The position numbers and the translations under genes are program-made. Shown one piece after another: positions 6,358-9,408 of a stretch of DNA of 9,408 nucleotides (positions within the stretch are counted from its first letter, which is position 1; each line of letters opens with the position of its first letter). This stretch comes from Deltaproteobacteria bacterium. GTDB taxonomy: Bacteria > Desulfobacterota > GWC2-55-46 > S146-70 > JAUXIU01. The stretch lies in the NCBI GenBank assembly GCA_030620895.1, contig JAUXIU010000030.1:1-9408 (forward strand). Direction: 5' to 3'. Below the pieces are notes generated by a model. That model was not told the origin of the DNA, searched no databases, and worked only from the letters and a program-made list of their open reading frames with translations.

Positions 6358-6385
6358 TGTTTTTACGCTTTTTGCAGTAAAAACA
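6358..6385. terminator. Perfect AT-rich hairpin upstream of the Slp-like gene
   Basis: TGTTTTTAC (6358-6366) and GTAAAAACA (6377-6385) form a perfect 9-bp stem around a 10-nt loop whose GC/GC ends can extend the stem. It is AT-rich and lacks a clear T tract, so it is a weak terminator candidate at best. It could equally be a protein-binding palindrome about 78 nt upstream of the -35 of the Slp promoter. Confidence 0.35.
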
Positions 6386-6462
6386 TATTTGAAACCAAAA
6401 TATCTTTTCACACGACATACCATGGTGTCAAGTGAAACGGCTTGTCTATTACAGAGGGGGAA

Positions 6463-6491
6463 TTGACATTATGTCGCTCCACCGTTAGAAT
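6463..6491 (+). promoter_or_regulatory. Near-consensus promoter of the Slp-like gene, implying a leaderless mRNA
   Basis: TTGACA at 6463-6468 (6/6), a 17-nt spacer, then TAGAAT at 6486-6491 (5/6). The expected transcription start, 7-8 nt after the -10, is at 6498-6499, the A of the ATG at 6499. There is no Shine-Dalgarno sequence before that ATG (GTTAGAATATATTTT). The promoter elements are seen; the leaderless transcript is inferred. Confidence 0.75.
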
Positions 6492-6498
6492 ATATTTT

Positions 6499-7071
6499 AT
6501 GAAGCAATTTCTTTTCTTCTTAATGCTCTTCATAGCAGGTTGTTCGGTCATCTCCAAGGATATAAGACGGGAGATTGATAGAACAATAACCATCCCGATT
6601 GTTCAGGCAAACCCAGATGCATACATAGGAAAAAAGGTCATCTGGGGAGGTGTTATTATCTCCTCAAAGAACTTTAAAGAAAACACAACAATTGAAGTAC
6701 TCCAAGCACCCCTGAACCTAAGAGACAGGATCAAGTCTAGCAATCAATCCTCAGGGAGATTTCTGATAAAGGCCGAAGGCTATCTGGATGTTGCAATATA
6801 TAAACAGGATAAAGAGATAACTGTTGCAGGTATTATACTGGGTACTAGGCTTCAGAAGATAGGCGAGGCAGATTATATATACCCTCTTTTAAAACCTTTA
6901 CAGATTAGAATATTCAATCCATTAGAAGAAACCCACTATGAACCCTTGCCACCCTGGAGTTATTATCCTCCGTATTTCTATGACCCATTTTATTATGAGC
7001 CATTTTTCCCTTATGATCCCTATTTATACCCTGATGACCCTTATTGGTGGTATCCCCCTCCTTTTCCATAA
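6499..7071 (+). CDS. Slp-family outer-membrane lipoprotein with a Tyr/Pro-rich tail
   Basis: A 190-residue lipoprotein. Residues 1-14 are a short signal peptide ending at the lipobox FIAGC, with Cys15 as the lipidation site. The next residue, Ser16, does not signal inner-membrane retention by the enterobacterial Asp+2 rule, which fits an outer-membrane location. Residues 32-140 resemble the Slp (carbon-starvation lipoprotein) fold: NPDAYIGKKVIWGGVIISSK, a long middle with GRFLIKAEGYLD, then ITVAGIILG and EADYIYPLLKP. Residues 147-190 form a striking tail in which 35 of 44 residues are Tyr, Pro, Phe or Trp (for example FYDPFYYEPFFPYDPYLYP). Similar Y/P/W tails occur in other Slp-like proteins, but I cannot judge how common this one is. 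An in-frame TTG at 6442 would add 19 residues ahead of the signal peptide. I reject it because the lipoprotein signal and promoter both point to 6499. The gene is monocistronic and convergent with the radical SAM gene. Confidence 0.88.
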   Translation: MKQFLFFLMLFIAGCSVISKDIRREIDRTITIPIVQANPDAYIGKKVIWGGVIISSKNFKENTTIEVLQAPLNLRDRIKSSNQSSGRFLIKAEGYLDVAIYKQDKEITVAGIILGTRLQKIGEADYIYPLLKPLQIRIFNPLEETHYEPLPPWSYYPPYFYDPFYYEPFFPYDPYLYPDDPYWWYPPPFP

Positions 7072-7161
7072 GATAAGTTCCGCAATCGGCAGTTTAAGAT
7101 CAAACCTACCGTAAGAAGACTATCTCTCTAAAGTTTTATACAACAGGATGCACGCCGTAAG

Positions 7162-7180
7162 CCCCGCCTTGTAGGCGGGG
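7162..7180. terminator. Strong GC hairpin between convergent genes, possible bidirectional terminator
   Basis: CCCCGCC (7162-7168), loop TTGTA, GGCGGGG (7174-7180): a perfect 7-bp, all-GC stem. It lies 90 nt after the Slp-like stop and 30 nt beyond the radical SAM stop, the right place to separate convergent transcripts. Neither side has a T tract, so it may instead be a dispersed palindromic repeat or a stabilising 3' hairpin. Confidence 0.45.
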
Positions 7181-7209
7181 TATCTTGACTGCCAATCGAA
7201 AACCAACGA

Positions 7210-8985
7210 TCATTTACATACACCACACCTTATACACCTGCCAACATCACAAGGCGGGGTGCGCTCTCCTTTTAATGACCTCTGGTACTCCTTCCACAGA
7301 TAGTCCTTCTTTATGCCGTGATCTATAAAATCCCACGGTAATCTATCACCAAAAGCTCGTTCCCTGTATACAAAATAATCTGTATTTATTGCACCACGCA
7401 ACAAAGTGCTCCAGCTATCATCAAATCCCTTTACTATTGCCTCTGAAACTCTCCTGTCTCCCCTGGAGAGGACGGCCTGCATGTAACCTATCCTTGGTGA
7501 ATATGCCTTGAGTTTCACCCCCTTTATCTTTATAGTCTCTTTTTTTAAATAGGAAAGCTTTTCCTCCAGCTTTTTAGTCTTCTCATATGAACACCACTGG
7601 AATGGTGTCCAGGGTTTCGGGATAAAAGGATTTATGCTGAGTGTAATCACGCCTTTTCTCATAACACCCCTTATCCTGCGAGTGATGTCTACGATGGCAT
7701 CTATATCCTCTTTCCTTTCTGTAGGCAGACCAATAAGGAAATACAGTTTTATTCTGTGAAAACCTGCATCTCTTATTGTGGAAACGGCATTTATAATATC
7801 CTTATCATCTATACCCTTATTTATAACATCCCTGAGCCTTTCAGAACCAGCTTCAGGTGCAATGGTTATTGTCCCATAACCCACCTTCTTCAGAAGATCT
7901 AGCAGATCCTTATCTATCATATCGAGCCTTAAGGAAGATAATGTGGCCTCGCCATTATTCCTGGCAACAAGTTTCAGCACCTCTTTCAGTCCAGAATATT
8001 CCGATATCGCTGCACCTACAAGTCCAACCTTGCCAGTTATCCCCATCCCCCTCAAGACACTTTCTTTAATTCCCTCAACATCCCTCTCCCTTGGAGGAAG
8101 GTATATAAAGCCTGCGACACAAAACCTGCAACCCCTGCCACAACCCCTTTCTGCCTCCAGAAGGTAGGTATTACTGAACACGGTCTCCGGTGTCGTAATG
8201 AAGCTCTCAGGGGTTTGATAGAGATCAAGGTTTTTTGCCATAACCTTCTTAACCTTTTCAGGTGCCCCCTCTGTAGATATAAAATCTTTTATCCTATGAC
8301 CATCATATTCAACATGATAGAGGCCTGGCACATATATACCCTCTAGAGACGCCAGTTCCTTTAAAAGACCTGTCTTAGTTTTAGCCCCCTTTGCTCCCCA
8401 TCCTCTAAAGACATCTACAAAATCCGGAATAAATCCTTCGCCCTCACCTATTGTAAATATGTCCATTAATTCTGCTATCGGCTCGGGGTTCAATGAGACT
8501 GCTACACCACCTGCCATTATAAATGGATAATGTAACCTTCTCTCTTTGGAAAAAAATGGGATATCTGCGAGTTTAAGGATTTTTGGGATGTTTAGAAAAT
8601 CTTCTTCAAATGAGATGGAGAATGCGAGGAGGTCAAATTCACCTAGGTAGCGTTGTGATTCTAATGAGAAGAGCCTTGTAGAGGTGCGAATATACTCATC
8701 TATATCCTCTTTGTATGGAAGGAACGCCCTTTCGCATACAACACTCTCATTATTATTTAACAGGCGGTATACTGTCTGAAAACCGAGGTTGCTCATGCCA
8801 AGAGAATAGGTATTTGGATAGATGAGACATACGCGGACCTTCTCCCCCCATTTCTTGTATATGGTTCCTTTCTCTCTGGAAAGGAGTTCCCTTACACCTC
8901 TTTTAAGTCTCCGGGATATAGTGAAATTGCCTCCTTGAGATTGTTTGAGCGATCTATCAGATCGTCTAAAAAAGTATAACAGCAA
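7210..8985 (-). CDS. B12-binding radical SAM protein (TIGR03960-like), unknown substrate
   Basis: 591 residues when counted from TTG 8985, the only standard start codon available. An N-terminal cobalamin-binding-like domain starts at RVCLIYPNTYSLGMSNLGFQ (residues 51-70). The radical SAM CxxxCxxC cluster is Cys282, Cys286, Cys289 in RGCGRGCRFC. TIAPEAGSERLR (374-385) and the LYFLIGLPTE strand (414-423) belong to the barrel. The C-terminus ends in Cys579, Cys584, Cys587, Cys590 (PPCDVGRCIRCGVC), a likely auxiliary Fe-S cluster. This layout matches the B12-binding radical SAM family that in many genomes is fused or adjacent to a DUF2344 domain; here it stands alone. The reaction is not known. 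The true start is probably downstream of 8985: a promoter's -10 lies inside the first codons, and AAGGAGG (8936-8930) sits 10 nt before an in-frame ATA at 8919, giving a 569-residue product that begins about where I recall family members beginning. Confidence 0.92.
   Translation of the reverse strand: MLLYFFRRSDRSLKQSQGGNFTISRRLKRGVRELLSREKGTIYKKWGEKVRVCLIYPNTYSLGMSNLGFQTVYRLLNNNESVVCERAFLPYKEDIDEYIRTSTRLFSLESQRYLGEFDLLAFSISFEEDFLNIPKILKLADIPFFSKERRLHYPFIMAGGVAVSLNPEPIAELMDIFTIGEGEGFIPDFVDVFRGWGAKGAKTKTGLLKELASLEGIYVPGLYHVEYDGHRIKDFISTEGAPEKVKKVMAKNLDLYQTPESFITTPETVFSNTYLLEAERGCGRGCRFCVAGFIYLPPRERDVEGIKESVLRGMGITGKVGLVGAAISEYSGLKEVLKLVARNNGEATLSSLRLDMIDKDLLDLLKKVGYGTITIAPEAGSERLRDVINKGIDDKDIINAVSTIRDAGFHRIKLYFLIGLPTERKEDIDAIVDITRRIRGVMRKGVITLSINPFIPKPWTPFQWCSYEKTKKLEEKLSYLKKETIKIKGVKLKAYSPRIGYMQAVLSRGDRRVSEAIVKGFDDSWSTLLRGAINTDYFVYRERAFGDRLPWDFIDHGIKKDYLWKEYQRSLKGERTPPCDVGRCIRCGVCK
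8930..8936 (-). promoter_or_regulatory. Strong Shine-Dalgarno sequence not followed by a standard start codon
   Basis: AAGGAGG on the minus strand, inside the nominal reading frame of the radical SAM gene. No ATG, GTG or TTG follows in frame at usable distance; the codons are AAT, TTC, ACT, ATA. It suggests initiation at ATA 8919-8917, or that an ATG has been lost by mutation or sequencing error. Confidence 0.6.
8950..8964. promoter_or_regulatory. Perfect 6-3-6 palindrome in the radical SAM gene leader
   Basis: CGATCT, ATC, AGATCG. It begins 2-3 nt after the predicted transcription start (about 8966) and ends before the Shine-Dalgarno sequence. It could be a 5' mRNA hairpin or an operator. 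Symmetry is directly visible; function is inferred. Confidence 0.5.
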
Positions 8986-9001
8986 TAGCTCGTAAGTTCA
9001 A
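8973..9001 (-). promoter_or_regulatory. Promoter of the radical SAM gene
   Basis: On the minus strand: TTGAAC at 9001-8996 (4/6), a 17-nt spacer, and TATACT at 8978-8973 (5/6). Predicted transcription starts near 8966, downstream of TTG 8985, so that TTG would not be on the mRNA. The resulting leader is about 47 nt to ATA 8919. Confidence 0.65.
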
Positions 9002-9182
9002 ACGCCGTCTCCAACATTAAGTAAAAAGTAAGTCTCTGTGTTTGTTGACCTTGTTTAAACCTTGTGCTAAAAGTATAGAAATAAAGAAATCTGTTGACAA
9101 TAATGATACAAAAGCTCTCTTGGATAACCCCTGTTTCAATATTTTATAGGCTAATAAAAACATTGATAAGGAGTGGTGCCTT
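9002..9182. other. Divergent intergenic region before the 9183 gene
   Basis: AT-rich, without a recognised gene. It holds the 8-bp palindrome GTTTAAAC near 9053-9060 between two CCTTG words, an isolated TTGACA at 9094-9099 with no -10 at the right distance, and the ribosome binding site AAGGAG 9 nt before ATG 9183. A TATAG/TAATAA-type -10 around 9146-9158 is possible but has no clear -35. Confidence 0.35.
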
Positions 9183-9408
9183 ATGAAGGATAGCGGTTCC
9201 GAGCAATTTAAAAAAGTCCCAGCCTATTTTAATATGGAGTTTTACTCAGGCTTTTTATGGGCGGTTCCTGAAGCATTTGCTGATGCTATTGCATCTTGTC
9301 GATTTAACGACGGTGATATTCTTTATAATACCATAAAAGCTTATGCCCAATGGGATAACGCCTTAAAAGTTCTGAATCACAGCATTCAAATTAAACACCA
9401 ATCAAAAG
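9183..9408 (+). CDS. Unknown protein, N-terminal 75 residues, cut by the window edge
   Basis: The frame is open from ATG 9183 to the end of the window, preceded by AAGGAG with a 9-nt gap. It begins MKDSGSEQFKKVPAYFNMEF and continues with YSGFLWAVPEAFADAIASCR and an apparently helical stretch to the edge. There is no signal peptide, membrane segment or recognised domain in the visible part, so it looks cytoplasmic. It is divergent from the radical SAM gene. I do not recognise it and assign no function. Confidence 0.65.
   Translation, partial: MKDSGSEQFKKVPAYFNMEFYSGFLWAVPEAFADAIASCRFNDGDILYNTIKAYAQWDNALKVLNHSIQIKHQSK

Larger units (their letters stand above)
6115..6441. other. Divergent intergenic region with several short repeats, no gene seen
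   Basis: About 330 nt, AT-rich, between the minus-strand HPr-kinase-like gene and the plus-strand Slp-like gene. Besides the separately listed tandem repeats and hairpin, an imperfect inverted pair (6228-6238 GCCCCGTTAGA and 6314-6324 TCTAAAGGGGC, 10 of 11 complementary) encloses 75 nt of AT-rich sequence and could be the ends of a miniature element or a decayed repeat. The promoter of 5027-6100 should lie here, but I found no convincing -35/-10 pair. No conserved coding frame, tRNA or riboswitch core was recognised. Confidence 0.4.

Noticed and set aside
6471..6488. Five-codon frame MSLHR with GAGGGGG upstream, possibly a leader peptide
   Set aside because: It overlaps the TTGACA/TAGAAT promoter, so it would not be on the main transcript. 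Only an upstream transcript could make it relevant.
6442..6498. TTG 6442 as start of the Slp-like protein
   Set aside because: It would put 19 residues before a clean lipoprotein signal peptide and would start upstream of the strong promoter at 6463-6491.
9094..9122. TTGACA at 9094-9099 as promoter of the 9183 gene
   Set aside because: The hexamer 17 nt downstream is CTCTTG and neighbouring spacings are no better.

Overview
The window looks like a chromosomal stretch of a Gram-negative, moderately AT-rich bacterium. Three lipoproteins with lipoboxes, a c-type cytochrome, an Slp-type outer-membrane lipoprotein and a B12-binding radical SAM protein fit an anaerobic or microaerobic lineage such as Nitrospirota or a deltaproteobacterial relative. 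That placement is inference and cannot be fixed from 9.4 kb. Most host genes use AGA/AGG for arginine.

Layout. Positions 1-1213 (minus strand) hold a small metal/redox locus: a BlaI/MecI/CopY-family repressor (770-1213), a very methionine-rich exported protein (255-605) and the start of a c-type cytochrome lipoprotein (205 to the window edge). The repressor promoter has a perfect 19-bp inverted repeat lying almost exactly in the -35/-10 spacer. Positions 1454-3883 (minus) hold a Cu(I) P1B-type ATPase with one YHS and two CxMHP/CPxCGM metal-binding modules. Its arginine codons are mostly CGN, unlike its neighbours. It is bracketed by inverted copies of a 32-bp sequence (1333-1364 and 4002-4033, 27/32 identical) and followed by an attC-like sequence, so it looks like an acquired cassette dropped beside the repressor locus.

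Positions 4034-6100 (minus) hold a two-gene unit: an HPr-kinase-like P-loop protein followed 6 nt later by an SppA-type S49 protease predicted to be a lipoprotein. Positions 6101-6441 are non-coding and rich in short tandem and inverted repeats. Positions 6499-7071 (plus) encode an Slp-family lipoprotein with an extreme Tyr/Pro/Phe tail, driven by a near-consensus sigma-70-type promoter that implies a leaderless mRNA. A strong GC hairpin at 7162-7180 separates it from the convergent radical SAM gene (7210-8985, minus). That gene's promoter and Shine-Dalgarno sequence imply a non-standard start codon. A divergent unknown gene begins at 9183 and runs off the window.

How the genes may work together: the repressor, Met-rich protein, cytochrome and Cu(I)-ATPase together suggest envelope copper handling, with the ATPase added later by transfer. 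The rest are housekeeping or envelope genes with no clear link to copper. No RNA genes, CRISPR arrays or intact transposase genes were seen.
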